Shown in pieces: positions 19,698 to 30,233 of a DNA stretch of 64,000 nt. The stretch covers positions 22,320,001-22,384,000 of the forward strand of contig NC_091050.1 of assembly GCF_963966145.1 (NCBI RefSeq), written 5' to 3'. The notes beneath the pieces are model-generated. The model saw only the letters and a program-made list of their open reading frames with translations. It did not search any database and was not told where the DNA came from. Position 1 is the stretch's first letter; each line of letters begins with the position of its first letter. Both the position numbers and the translations under genes were made by a program. This DNA is from Tenebrio molitor (lineage: Eukaryota; Arthropoda; Insecta; Coleoptera; Tenebrionidae).

Positions 19698-20736
19698 ATG
19701 CAGTCGCGGAGTGTCGCGGATCTTTCGTGCGCCGTATGTAATCAAATATTACACGACAATGAAGATTCAATTCAGTGCAGTGGTGTCTGTGACATTAGTG
19801 TACACCCGAAGTGTTCCTGACTCAAGAAGTCCGAACAAAAAATTCTGCAGGAGGGCTCCGAATTACTTTGGTTCTGCGATCACTGCCGGATCGTAGGGAC
19901 AAACGTAAGTTCCTTCCTTATGTCGATTAAATCAGCGCTTCTTAATTGCCAAGATCTACTAATCAAGCAGTCTTATGATTCGAACTCAAAATGCAACCAT
20001 AGCGTCATTGAAGAGTGAATTGTCCGTAGTAAAAACGACTTTGTCCAGTACAAGATCAGCGGAGGACGCCGTGATAACTTCTTTGGTTGAAACAACAAAA
20101 AAATCGACAATTCCCAGTTTCTCCTCGTTTTTCAAACAAGATAAACCCGATACATTAACCCGAGAAGTTTCCGGAAAACCTGAAAACGCCCGAAACCACA
20201 AATACACGCGCCCTGTGTTGAGTAATGAAGATGCAGATGAAGACTACACCCATACCTTACTGGAACGTGACAAATCACCCGATGCAATCTCTCCAACTCA
20301 TGATGTCAAATATATCAACCACGATGACCCCAAATGGAAGACTGTAAAGTCGCGCCGTCGAGACGCCCTGAACAGAAATAATCAAGACACCAAGAACGAA
20401 AAACCCAGTTCTCTATGGTACCGGAAAATCAGCTCCAAAATCTTCAACAATTCTAGGGGCACTGCGCCGCAAATGGTTATACGTCGGACGAATCATAGGT
20501 CAAGAAGTTTCCGAGAATGACGTGAAAGATTATCTCCAAAACATCGACTGTCACGACGAGATTATTATTAAGAAGCTTACAACAAAAGGCCATAATTCAG
20601 CCTTCAGTATAGGTGTTCCCCCCAAAATATTCAACGATGTTTTCAACCCTGATATTTGGCCAGATTCAGTATGTCTTCGGGAATTCAATGTGCGCTCTTT
20701 TTTAGAGAAGAAACGCCAAATCCAAAACAACATGTA
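19698..20736 (+). pseudogene. Non-LTR retrotransposon ORF1 remnant (CR1-like)
   Basis: The reading starts MQSRSVADLSCAVCNQ and forms a PHD-like zinc finger (CAVC...CSGVCDISVHPKC...WFCDHC), broken by a stop after HPKCS. A frameshift near 19975 leads to a coiled-coil and charged middle part (MIRTQNATIASLKSELSVVK), and another near 20450 to YVGRIIGQEVSENDVKDYLQ and NPDIWPDSVCLREF. PHD-bearing ORF1 proteins with this C-terminal pattern occur in CR1/L2-type LINEs of insects. ORF2 was not found, so the element is truncated 3' and inactive. Confidence 0.7.
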
Positions 20737-21102
20737 AATTCTACCGATGAAACTAAATTTAAAAACACCATTGGATTTAAACAATATTAATTATTTATGC
20801 CTTGCTCCTTATTCCTCCAAGTACTATCATCCATAATAATATAATTTATAGAATAGGTACATATTACTTAAAATCAATAACGAGCGTCATAGAAGTTTTC
20901 ACTTCTGTCGTGCTGTCTTAAGCACACACTCTTTTTTTTCATTCGTTTGCATTCATAAAATATGTGATTTTTGAATCGGTCAAGAAACGTTAAAAGAAGT
21001 GCCATAGCGGTTCATTTTTGCACGCATTTTCCGTTAAAAAAGTGCCGTAGCGTGTCATTTTTTAACGCAATTATAAAATTTTTCATTCATAACACTGGTC
21101 TA
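20737..21102. other. Intergenic DNA with a short direct repeat
   Basis: AGAAGTGCCATAGCGGTTCA and AAAAGTGCCGTAGCGTGTCA (about 20996 and 21037) are two diverged copies of a 40-base unit. No gene was found. Confidence 0.4.
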
Positions 21103-21642
21103 CAGTGAAAAAATATTCTGAATAATTTTAACTAATTGTTGCTTGTCTATCCATGCTGAATATGAGTTGATAAGTAAAAGTCATTTATTAGTTTAAGTTT
21201 TCACGATACCTGATATCAATGATATCTTCCAAATTTAACGATCCTAACTTCCTTGAGCTTGATAATAATGATATTTACTAGTTAGTTGGCATCAAATTTT
21301 GAAAATATTGTGTTTTAGTGCTCTGTTCTGTATTACTAAGTGATAAAAGTGTTAAAAGTAAAAAAAAATAATTATATTTTATAGCAAAATGTCTCTTTTA
21401 ACACTCTTATCACTTAGTAATACAGAACAGAGCACTAAAACACAATATTTTCGACATTTGATGTCAACTAACTAAGTAAATATCAATATTATCAAGTTCA
21501 AGAAGGTTAGGATCGTTAAATTTGGAAGATATCAGGTATCGTGAAAAGTTAAACTAATAAATGACTTTTACTTATCAACTCGTATTCAGCTTGGGTAGAC
21601 AAACAAAAATTAGTTAAAATTATTCCGAATATTTTTCCACTG
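21103..21642. mobile_element. 540-bp near full-length hairpin MITE, TA target
   Basis: The arms start CAGTGAAAAAATATTCTGAA and CAGTGGAAAAATATTCGGAA (second read as complement) and remain complementary for about 250 bases each, through TTGATAAGTAAAAGTCATTT and TACAGAACAGAGCACTAAAA, around a loop of about 37 bases near 21361-21400. TA flanks both ends. A transcript would be one long hairpin. Confidence 0.93.
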
Positions 21643-22109
21643 TAGACGAGTATTATTGCTGGACTGTTTGTCGAGATGTTACAGAAGCAGAATACAATAT
21701 ATACAGAATAATGTATAGAAGAACAGTATGATTTCTGTTAATTTTTGCAAAAATCTTGTAATTTTTTTTTCTAGAAAACGGAAACTAATTTTAAGAATAT
21801 ATTATAAATTTTGTATTCAGCATATGAAGATTAATAAAAAAAAGTACTTTACGCGAAGAATACTTTTTTAAAGTCAAAATTTGTAGACTAGTGTAATTAG
21901 TAATTTTTTTAACGAGTTCGTATGTACATTGGGATTTTTTTGGCATGAATGGGCCATTTTAAAACGCGAGTAAAACGAGCGTTTTATAAATCAACTGGTT
22001 AACATAGGAGAAAATTTTCAAATTTTGAAAGTGTCGAAAAAATTGATATTTAAACTTACGGGCAATTCGTTAGTAAAGTATCTTTTTTTACTCGGCGGAT
22101 TGTTGCATA

Positions 22110-22297
22110 ATAGTAGTTTATTTGACGAGTTTGTGTGTAAATTGGGCCTTTTTTGGCACTCGTGCCAATTTGCCAACGAACGAGTTGAATACAACGTTTT
22201 TTTGTTCGACGAGCCCCTTAAAGGCTCCAAATCGCTTAAAATCTTTAAAATTAGCTTGACGTTTCTCAAATTCTGACAGTGTCGAACAAAAAATAAC
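22110..22297 (+). repeat. CGAG repeat, copy 3 (with an extra left fragment from 21905)
   Basis: TTGACGAGTTTGTGTGTAAA, GGCACTCGTGCCA and the TTGTTCGACGAGCCCCTTAA tail are present. A separate partial left arm, ACGAGTTCGTATGTACATTG, lies at about 21912-21990. Confidence 0.75.
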
Positions 22298-22301
22298 TAT
22301 A

Positions 22302-22655
22302 ATCCATTTAAAAATCAAAAACCACCAACGTCGCATTTTCCTCGGTAATTACTATTGGCAACGCTGTCTAGTGTAAAATTAGGTGAGAATTGTAATTTTG
22401 AGGTTAACTATTTATTAAGTGTCTTGTTTTTCTGGGCATGTTTAAGCAAAAATAATAAAAATTAATAAATAACTGAATCGTACTAAGCAATAATAAAACA
22501 ATTTGAACGAAATTCCAAGCAATTGAATTTTATTTTGAATCAAATGTCATAATTTGTAGTCACAAACATTGCAAGAAAAAATAACTACCTAGGGTTTTTT
22601 AAATTTTACCAACCTAAAGCAACAGGTGGTGGTTTTTTGATTTTTGAATGGACTT
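22302..22655. mobile_element. MITE of about 354 bp, (A)AGTCCATTC family
   Basis: Left end ATCCATTTAAAAATCAAAAA pairs with right end TTTTTGATTTTTGAATGGAC; CCACCA and TGGTGG follow inward. A right-end copy of about 120 bases, sharing ATGTCATAATTT...CAACCTAAAGCAACAGGTG, lies at 25990-26116. Confidence 0.65.
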
Positions 22656-23055
22656 TATAAGATGTTGTTTTTTTTATTTCAATTTTTGTCTTTATTAACC
22701 TTCAACAGCTAACATAACATGATGAAATCCGCAAACTAACATTGGTCTCAAACACCGACACAAGAAAAAATAGCTGTTTTAATATTTAATGTAGGGTATT
22801 AACATGAGTGCAATCTATTTTTAACTTTTATTGAACAGTTTCTAACAATACAATATTATTTTAAAGGTAATAAGACGAAAAAAACTTAAATTATGGAAGT
22901 ATCAGTCTTAGCATTTTCTGTCTTCATTTTTACGAGTAAAACGATTTTAGAGTATTTCGAAACAATGAATACGATAAGATTCAAGGTTCAAGTATTTATA
23001 ATGATGTTTGTTATTGATTAGTGAGTATTAGACATCTAACAAATAAGCTGCGATC
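22656..23055 (+). promoter_or_regulatory. Upstream region of the CYP4 gene
   Basis: The 400 bases before the CYP4 start contain no repeats recognised elsewhere in the window. GTATTTATAATG (about 22990) is a TATA-like element 65 bases before the ATG. No regulatory protein site can be named. Confidence 0.35.
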
Positions 23056-24968
23056 ATGTTTTTATTTTTAATCGTGGTTGCTCTGATTACTTTTTATTTT
23101 TTGCTGAAAAAGCATAAGAAAAACGATTTGGAACAGTTTCCAGAACCACCAGCCAAGTTTCTTTTTGGACACGCCTTAGAAGTCAGCTCTACCACAAGTA
23201 AAAAAACATTAATTTACTAATTCATTATTGACTCTAAATTTATCTGTCAGACCTATTGGACACGTTTACAAAGTTCACCACTGTGTATGGAAGCACTGTG
23301 AGGCTAAGACTTGGGTTCATTCTGACGTCACTTTTAACAACTGATTACAAACTCATTGAATTTATCTTGAGCAGTAATCAAAACCTGAGGAAATCTCTAA
23401 ATTATACTTTCATAAGCCCATGGTTGGGAAACGGATTGTTGCTCAGCGATGGTACGAAATCGATTCGAGATTTTTCCAAACTAAAATGTTGCAAATTGTA
23501 GGAGCGTACTGGAAACAACACAGGAAAATCTTGACACCCGCTTTTCACTTCGAAATTCTGAAGCAATTCGTCCAAGTTTTCCAGTCAGTCGGTAACGTTT
23601 TGATTGACAATTTAAGAAAATGTGAAGAGTCGCCTAGTATCGATTTGCACCCACTGGTTACACTGTGCACCCTCGACACTATCTGTGGTAAGTTTCTGTT
23701 CGTGCAGTCCATGATAATGTCAAATAAGCTTACATTTCGGAAAGCGTCATCTTAGCTTAACTCATTCGACACGAAGACTGTCAAAACGAAAAACAGTTAG
23801 TTATGTGACAATACCTAATTGAATAATTTACACAGAAACCGCGATGGGTACAAAAATTAATGCGCAAAAAGGTGAGAACAACGAATACGTCCACAGTGTT
23901 AAGGAAATGTGTCGAATTGTGATCGACAGGTGTTTGTCGCCTATAAAACTGTTCCGTGTTACATACTGGATGACGAAAGATTACTACATTCAAAAAAAAG
24001 TGTTGCATATTTTGCACGAATTTACCACGAGTGTTATTACTTCCAAAAAGCAGACGAAAAACAGTAAAAGTGATGACAAAAAATCGGTCTTTCTGGATTT
24101 ATTGTTGAAATTTTCCAAAGACCAAAGCCTGCTGAGTGACGAAGAAATCCGGGAAGAAGTCGATACGTTTATGTTTGAGGTACTCGTATTTGATAAATCT
24201 GTTTCAGTTTAGTTAAAATATTTCATTTTAGGGTCACGACACTACCGCTTCCGCCATTTGTTTTGCACTGTACGCTTTAGCCAATCACCCCAAGATACAG
24301 GTAGAGATGCAGATTAAACACAACTAAACAGATATATCGTCTGTATATTTTTGTGATTCAGAAAACGGTCTTAGAAGAACAAAGAGAATTGTTTGGAGAT
24401 GAAAAAGATCCCATCATAGCCTACCAAGAGTTACAGAATATGAAGTACTTGGAATTGGTGATAAAAGAAACTCTACGACTGTACCCTTCTGTTCCCATGA
24501 TTGGAAGATACACACAAGAAGACTTCTTATTCGGTGAGACAGTCACTCACAACACTCACTCATCATCTTATTTTGCTTGACACAGAAGGTCAAGTGATCC
24601 CCAAACGCACAAACGTCGCATTGTACATTTACGGCCTGCACAGGAACCCGGAATATTTTCCCGAACCGGAAAAATTCGACCCGGACAGATTCAACAACTT
24701 AAATGGTTTTTTACCTTTTGCCTACATTCCTTTCAGTGCTGGACCGAGAAATTGTATCGGTGAGTCCATGGCAAAGTTAGTTTTGACAATTGGAAGAATA
24801 TTTTTAGGACAAAAATTCGCCATGTTGGAAATGAAAAGTTTCATTTCGAAAGTGATCCGCCATTTTGAACTAACACCCGCCGTGCCCCGACACGAACTGA
24901 TCTTATCTGTGGAAACTGTTCTTAAGTCGGCGAATGGGATCAAAGTAGGGCTCAAGAAGAGAATTTAA
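23056..24968 (+). CDS. Cytochrome P450, CYP4 family, eight exons
   Basis: The coding exons join in frame as 23056-23197, 23251-23451, 23502-23687, 23836-24179, 24232-24300, 24362-24533, 24586-24759 and 24808-24968, all with GT...AG introns of about 50-150 bases, giving 482 residues (typical CYP4 about 500). The N-terminus MFLFLIVVALITFYFLLKK is an ER signal anchor. Marks are WKQHRKILTPAFHF (helix C), ICETAMGTKINAQ, the CYP4 signature EEVDTFMFEGHDTTAS across the exon 4/5 junction (I-helix oxygen-activation site), KETLR (ExxR), the PERF-like FDPDRF and the heme loop FSAGPRNCIG with the axial cysteine. It should be a haem monooxygenase on the cytosolic ER face, paired with NADPH-P450 reductase. 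CYP4 enzymes act on fatty acids, hydrocarbons or xenobiotics; the substrate here is unknown. No stop or frameshift was seen. An AATAAA lies near 25003. Confidence 0.93.
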
Positions 24969-25136
24969 AATTTATGATTGTTATTCTTTTTCCTAGTTGA
25001 AAAATAAATATTTGCGACATCAACTTTCATCGGTGATGTGTTTTAAACAGAAGAGAGGGTAAACATTTTTAATTACATAGTTGTGAGCCAATAAATTATA
25101 CTCGTAATATTTATGATAACGACAGATACTTGATAA

Positions 25137-25460
25137 AAATAATAGTAGTTTATTTAACGAGTTCGTGTGTAAATTGGCCTTTTTTTGGCATGAGTGGGCC
25201 AGTTTAAAACGCGAGTGAAACGGGCGTTTTAAAGGCCCACGAGTGCCAGAAACGAGTGCCAAAAAAACGCCAATTTACACAAGAACGAGTTGAATACAAC
25301 GTTTTTTTGTTCGACGAGCCCCTTAAAGGCTCTAAATCGCTTAAAATCTTTAAAATTAGCTTGACGTTTCGTTTTGACAAGTTGTCAAATTTATCAAAAT
25401 CCGTTCACACAGGAGAAAATTCTCAAATTCTGACAGTGTCGAACAAAAAATTATTTTATT
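25137..25460 (+). repeat. CGAG repeat, copy 4, most complete
   Basis: It has the full hairpin: AACGAGTTCGTGTGTAAATT and CAATTTACACAAGAACGAGTT as outer arms, then GAGTGGGCC / GGCCCACGAGTG, then an AAAACGCGAGTGAAACGGGC centre. The unique tail follows: TTGTTCGACGAGCCCCTTAA, TTTAAAATTAGCTTGACG and CTGACAGTGTCGAACAAAAA. Both strands of the tail are open for more than 50 codons, as in copies 2 and 3. Confidence 0.85.
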
Positions 25461-26420
25461 ACACCGGCGAATACTTAATAAGTTTAAAAATTTATCGAGT
25501 GCACCGCAATTTTTATCAAGTACATGTAAAAATAACATGTTCAAGAAAAGTGATACAACACTTTTCTTTATTTGTTAACAAACTATTTTTTTTATCATTT
25601 GAAATTTAAAAAATAATGTGGGCCTTAGAGTGCTGTGAGTGAAATGACAGAGTTATAGAAGTTATAGAAGCACATTTATTGTAAAACCTCAAACATTGTT
25701 AAGCTTAAGATTTAAATAAAACAAAATGTTATATCGGGTGTGTCAAAAAGGACGGACACCAAAGAAGTTACTCAATTTAGGATACCTAATCATGGAACAT
25801 GAAGAAAATTTTTTTTTTGGTTTCGGCCTTTCGTTAACGCGCAAGACAGGCAAGAGCTTTTGGAAGTCACAACTAAACTACCTGTAAAACTAAATGATCT
25901 TGTTACTGATGTGTCAACTCTCAAAGGTGCCATCAACAGATATCCAAAAATTCCTTCCACGAATACGTTCGAAATCCGTTTCTTCGTATTTTGAATCAAA
26001 TAAATGTCATAATTTATAGTTACCAACATAGTATGAAAAAATAACTACCTCGAGTTTTTCTAAATTTTACCAACCTAAAGCAACAGGTGTTGGTTTTTTG
26101 ATTTTTGAATGGACTTTAGCTGCAGAGACATACACCATGTGTTTTGCTAGCGGAAGACATTCCAGTGTGAATGTTATTAGGCGTTTTGAGCAACAATTGA
26201 GAGAAAAAAAAATGTAACCATAACAACTACAGACGATAGTTTTTAGTTAAAGTCCATTCGTTTTAATCACCGCCGTCTTGATGATTGACATATTTCACTA
26301 TACATCTGCCTGGGCGAAGCTTTAGTGCCTGTGATCTCCACGGCGCCACTTTAGGGGGGAATGTCACTAAAAAATCATAACCTCATAAACAAATGTTATG
26401 AATTCAGTGAAGTTGTCAAA

Positions 26421-26528
26421 ATGCAGTGTCAAAGACTCAAAGAGTGTCGCAGTTTAAAAGTAGCTTTAATAACAACAATTTTATTAATTTTGTTGATGCT
26501 AGTTCTGTGTGGTGTTTCTGGTTTTTAG
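26421..26528 (+). CDS. Possible 35-residue single-pass membrane micropeptide
   Basis: ATG to TAG, MQCQRLKECRSLKVALITTI and then LLILLMLVLCGVSGF: a short charged N-terminus and about 20 hydrophobic residues. The form fits a small transmembrane peptide, but AT-rich DNA makes Leu/Ile/Val runs easily, and no homologue comes to mind. It lies inside a transposable element. Confidence 0.2.
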   Translation: MQCQRLKECRSLKVALITTILLILLMLVLCGVSGF

Positions 26529-27394
26529 CATTTTGCTGTTAGTGTTTATGAACTGGCTTTTTTATCATATTAGAACCGATATTGCGGTAAATGCAGCAAC
26601 AACAAATTCCTATTTCTAGATTAATATTAAAATTATAATCTCATTCTTGGATTTGCAGTACCTACATTATTTCCTAAGCGGGTCATTTCAGATAAAGATG
26701 GGCCCACAACAAAACAATTACCTATATCTGCTTAATTAATCCGTGCCATTCTTGGTGGAAATGAGTGGAAAGGATATTTTACGTTTTGTACAGTTTTGAA
26801 TATAATATCATTTTGGGCAAATTATTATTCTATGAATTTGCACTCGCCACTGACCGAGATATTTGCAAAAAACGCGGCGCCGAAACTTTGTCCCTCCCGC
26901 ACAACCGAACCAGTGCGCAACATTTTGCTTTTGCTATTTAGAATATCCAAACTGTAATTACAATTAAAGTAATGTACCTATCATTTATTACTGGACAACT
27001 ATGCATGACTGCATGCATCATGCAGATACATGTGTGTGGACTGCATGTCAAAATTGTCACGATGCACATGACGATGTGATAGCATGACAGTTAGTTGCTA
27101 ACAGCAACCCCTGAAATCAACCCTAAACGTCAGAATCATGAGAACATAGGATTTTTCGGTCTACGCCCAGGCCGCTATAGGCACTCTGACTATCTAGCAG
27201 GTCGTGGTTTTAATAAACAATTGTCAATCTCAAAAATTCTTAAAAGACCGGACTGTACCACCCCAGATTCCCCAGAATATTGTATTTATGGACCAGATGT
27301 ATAATGGTTTTTACACTAGATATTTATTGAGGTTATGTATATGTTGCACTTTGACGTTTTTCTATCGCAATTACACAAATCACAGGCAGAATAT

Positions 27395-27620
27395 AGCCTA
27401 AGGGAGTCCGTTTCGGCTCAGGGACGCGAGGGTCGCGGGTTCGATTCCGACCCAGGGCGAAATTAAAAAATGAAAAAAAAAAAAGAAGGCTATATTCTGT
27501 CTCGTGATTCGGAAGTCACGTTAAGCCATTGGTCCCGGTCTATTGAGTTGGTCATCATGCCCCTCATAGATTTGTAAACCAGTCCTAGACTGTGTAACAA
27601 ATTTTAATTTTTATGTCATA
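27395..27620 (+). mobile_element. tRNA-derived SINE-like element
   Basis: CGGCTCAGGGACGCGAGGG followed by GCGGGTTCGATTCCGACCC has the spacing and sequence of pol III A and B boxes. Downstream, GTGATTCGGAAGTCACGTTA and AGCCATTGGTCCCGGTCTAT match a conserved body found in many insect SINEs. It ends without a clear tail. It is not a functional tRNA: no cloverleaf is complete. Confidence 0.65.
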
Positions 27621-28356
27621 TCCAGCGACCGGTACGAAAGTACCTACAGAAAAATGATATCTGTTAAGACCTTGCACATCAAAAGCAATGTTTCGTGATG
27701 TTTAATGATTCTGAAAAGTGAGTTGCGTCTTCAAACTTAGCAAGAAGAAATGAAGGTTTGTACGGAATATTTACTTGAAATCCAATAAATCGGGAAATGT
27801 GAACGGTTAAATAAAATGTGGATTGAAAGACAAAAACTAGTTTAATATTAGAAAAATGAAAAAACTAGGAAATAGGTTATATCAAAAAGATGAGCAGCTT
27901 TCTCGCAAATTTCTTTCATCGACATTCATGGTTTTTCCGTCTCTAATTCTTTGCAGTATCGAACTACTGCCATCTTTTCACGTTGAAGAAGCGACTGACC
28001 TGTGCCCCTTTTACGTGAAGCCATTCTTCAACTTTAAATTCATCGCCAATTTTGAATTTTATGCTTTTATATTTAAACAAGTCCTGCGCATGTCAAATAG
28101 ATGAAATTTGGCTGACACTCAGAGATACCAAGATTGATTTATGAAATAACTAGGTTTGACATTTTGGCAAGTCTATCAACTTGACAACATTTTGACATTT
28201 GTTTATTAAAACGAATTATTTACTATACCTATTGCGTTGCTGCCATTTTTTCTTTAATTGAAAGCTGTAGACCAATTTTTTATACAAAATCGGGGTATAT
28301 GTTATGCTATGCTATGCTACTAAAACACCTGTCCGTCCTTTTTGACACACCCGATA

Positions 28357-28661
28357 TAATAAAATAAAAATAAGTTAAAAATGAGTGTATTTACTTGAAG
28401 CTGAATTGGAAGCCTAGACTTGAACACTTGAACGCCTCCAATGCGAAGTAAATAACTATGGGTCACACTACTCTCAATATAGACATCACAACCTTAAAAA
28501 TCTCGTCTTTCTATAGTTGCAGTTATTCATTCGCACTTAAACAGAACTGAATCTATCTTACTGTTAATAACTGACATTTTGTAAATACTAAAACACGCAC
28601 AATTTTCACACGCAATCACACCGTTTCAAGTTCTTCTTTCTATGGCCCCTACAACTAGTTG
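28357..28661. other. Intergenic DNA, nothing recognised
   Basis: AT-rich, with no frame or repeat of note. It may include 5' parts of the LINE fragment that follows, too decayed to read. Confidence 0.35.
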
Positions 28662-29015
28662 TAGTTGTCCACCAAGAACAAAGTCACAATCTACCGACAG
28701 ATTGTCAGACCCGCCATGATGTACGGCTCTGCGGTATGGGGGAACGTGTCCAACACGCACCTCCAAAAACTGCAAGTCGTGCAGAATAAATTTCTTCGGG
28801 CAGCTTTCGATACACCCTGGTACGTCAGGAATTCACAACTCCATCGGGAAGCAAATCTTCCAACCATCAGGGAGTTCCTGTACGATGTTGCAAGGAAATT
28901 TTTTGAGAATGCGGCTGAACACCTAAACGCTTTTGTACGCGATGCCGTCGATTATGTCGCGAACATGCCACTCCGGCACAAACGTCCGAAGTGTCTGCTC
29001 TTCCGACAGGACTGA
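28662..29015 (+). pseudogene. Jockey-like LINE ORF2 C-terminal fragment
   Basis: YRQIVRPAMMYGSAVWGNVS, LQKLQVVQNKFLRAAFDTPW and YVRNSQLHREANLPTIREFL form the post-RT segment typical of jockey-clade LINEs (IYxxxxRPxxxYGxxVWG...LQxxQNKxLR). The fragment runs to a natural-looking stop after KCLLFRQD. The 5' end is truncated, as is common for LINE insertions; RT and endonuclease domains are missing. The following 250 bases may be its 3' UTR. Confidence 0.85.
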
Positions 29016-29329
29016 AGTGCAATTACCACTTCCTGTCCCTCGCGATGTTTTGCCCGATGTTTTTTGTTTCAGACCTCCACAGATACGCGTAGCTTCTTCG
29101 AAACAAATTATTAGTATTAATTAAATTTTTATAGTTTCGTCTAGGTATATTTATTCTCTCGAGCGTTTCCCCCATTTCTTCGTCGGCTCCGACAAGGGGT
29201 TTTTTGTGCAGTTTTTTCCCTTCGTTGTAACGCATAAGCGGGAGCATTGCGTCGATGCCTATCTGCAGTCCCTTTTCTTCTCGCGATTTGTTTTCCGTTA
29301 TAAGTAGTTATGTACTTATTAAGAAAGTA
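29016..29329 (+). other. Probable LINE 3' UTR, then unknown DNA
   Basis: GC-richer than its surroundings (CGTCGGCTCCGACAAGGGG). No poly(A) tail or target duplication could be fixed. Confidence 0.35.
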
Positions 29330-29502
29330 GTACCGAAAGGCATTGCTATCAGGTCAGTATCATTTGGACTCGAACAAATTTATTAATCAACAGGGAATAA
29401 AATATGACAAACATGATTTTTCTGAAGTAATTTTTTGTTCGTGTTTGATTATTGTTGAAAACCTTCAAATGATACTGACCTAATAGTAATGCCTTTCGGT
29501 AC
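29330..29502. mobile_element. MITE of 173 bp, TA target
   Basis: GTACCGAAAGGCATTGCTAT and ATAGTAATGCCTTTCGGTAC are inverted repeats continuing through AGGTCAGTATCATTTG. TA on both sides. Confidence 0.88.
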
Positions 29503-29515
29503 TAACTACATAGTT

Positions 29516-29655
29516 AGGGGGTCATTCACGAAACTCGGTAAGGCTCGATAAGACATTGCAAATTCAAAACCATAGGAACTGACATTGTTGAAGCATTGTA
29601 TTTGCCGTTTCGTTAACGATTTGCAAATTTGCAAAGTTTCGTGAATCTCCCCCTT
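29516..29655. mobile_element. MITE with GGGGG...TTCACGAAAC ends
   Basis: GGGGGTCATTCACGAAACT and AGTTTCGTGAATCTCCCCC bound about 140 bases. The flanking TTA-like sequence suggests a PIF/Harbinger-type target, but the duplication is not exact. Confidence 0.6.
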
Positions 29656-30145
29656 TAGTAAATTAATCATTAATAAAAAAAATAATATGCAACACTTTTT
29701 TTAAATTTTCAACAATTTTTTTCTCAAGTTTTTTTAAATGTAAGGGTTTAAAAATTGTATACTGTCATGTTGACAGTTAAAAGACCTATCAAAATGATGA
29801 CGAATAAATATAAATTGCTATTTAAAAAAATAGATGATGACGTCATTACTTTGACAAGGAACATCCTGTATAAAAAAATGTTATGTCAATAAACGTGAAA
29901 TTGAAATTAAAAATTGACCTGTTTTTGTTCTTTTTTCAAAACTCAACAGTTTATGATTTATCGAATTGTTGCGTTATTTTTGGCCCTGACTGTATATCAA
30001 GATGAAGATGTCATCATTATCAAGCTCCTGGGGGTGTATTCTTCAATCTCGATTAGTTCATGTCGCTTACGACATATCTTGAACGGTTGTTGTCGCACAC
30101 TACAAATGTTTTCCATTCTTGAATACCACGCGAAGAGTAGTTTCT
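29656..30145. other. Intergenic DNA, nothing recognised
   Basis: It includes AAATAGATGATGACGTCATT, which resembles part of the hairpin element at 59874-60227. The frames present are short and without motifs. Confidence 0.35.
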
Positions 30146-30233
30146 TTAACGAGTTCGTGTGTAAATTGGACTTTTTTTGGCATGACTGGGCCAGTTTAAA
30201 ATGCGAATAAAACGAGAATTGTACTATCGCGGG
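30145..30233 (+). repeat. CGAG repeat, truncated by a MITE
   Basis: AACGAGTTCGTGTGTAAATT, GGCATGACTGGGCCAG and AAAATGCGAATAAAACGAG are the left half of the repeat; the copy ends where the element at 30234 begins, and the missing half is not found on its other side. Confidence 0.7.

Larger units (their letters stand above)
25734..28354. mobile_element. 2.6-kb TIR element, TA target, TCGGGTGTG type
   Basis: TCGGGTGTGTCAAAAAGGAC at the left and GTCCTTTTTGACACACCCGA at the right are perfect inverted repeats that extend to GGACA, with TA at 25732-25733 and 28355-28356. The interior is a mosaic: a MITE end (25990-26116), AT-rich DNA, a 35-codon frame (26421-26528) and a SINE-like block near 27395-27620. 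No complete transposase was found. Confidence 0.85.

Noticed and set aside
22025..22336. Protein-coding genes in the CGAG repeats
   Set aside because: The frames occur on both strands of a dispersed repeat and have no start context or domain; kept only as a finding.
27440..27475. Functional tRNA gene suggested by GGTTCGATTCC
   Set aside because: No cloverleaf with paired acceptor and anticodon stems; the downstream body marks it as a SINE.
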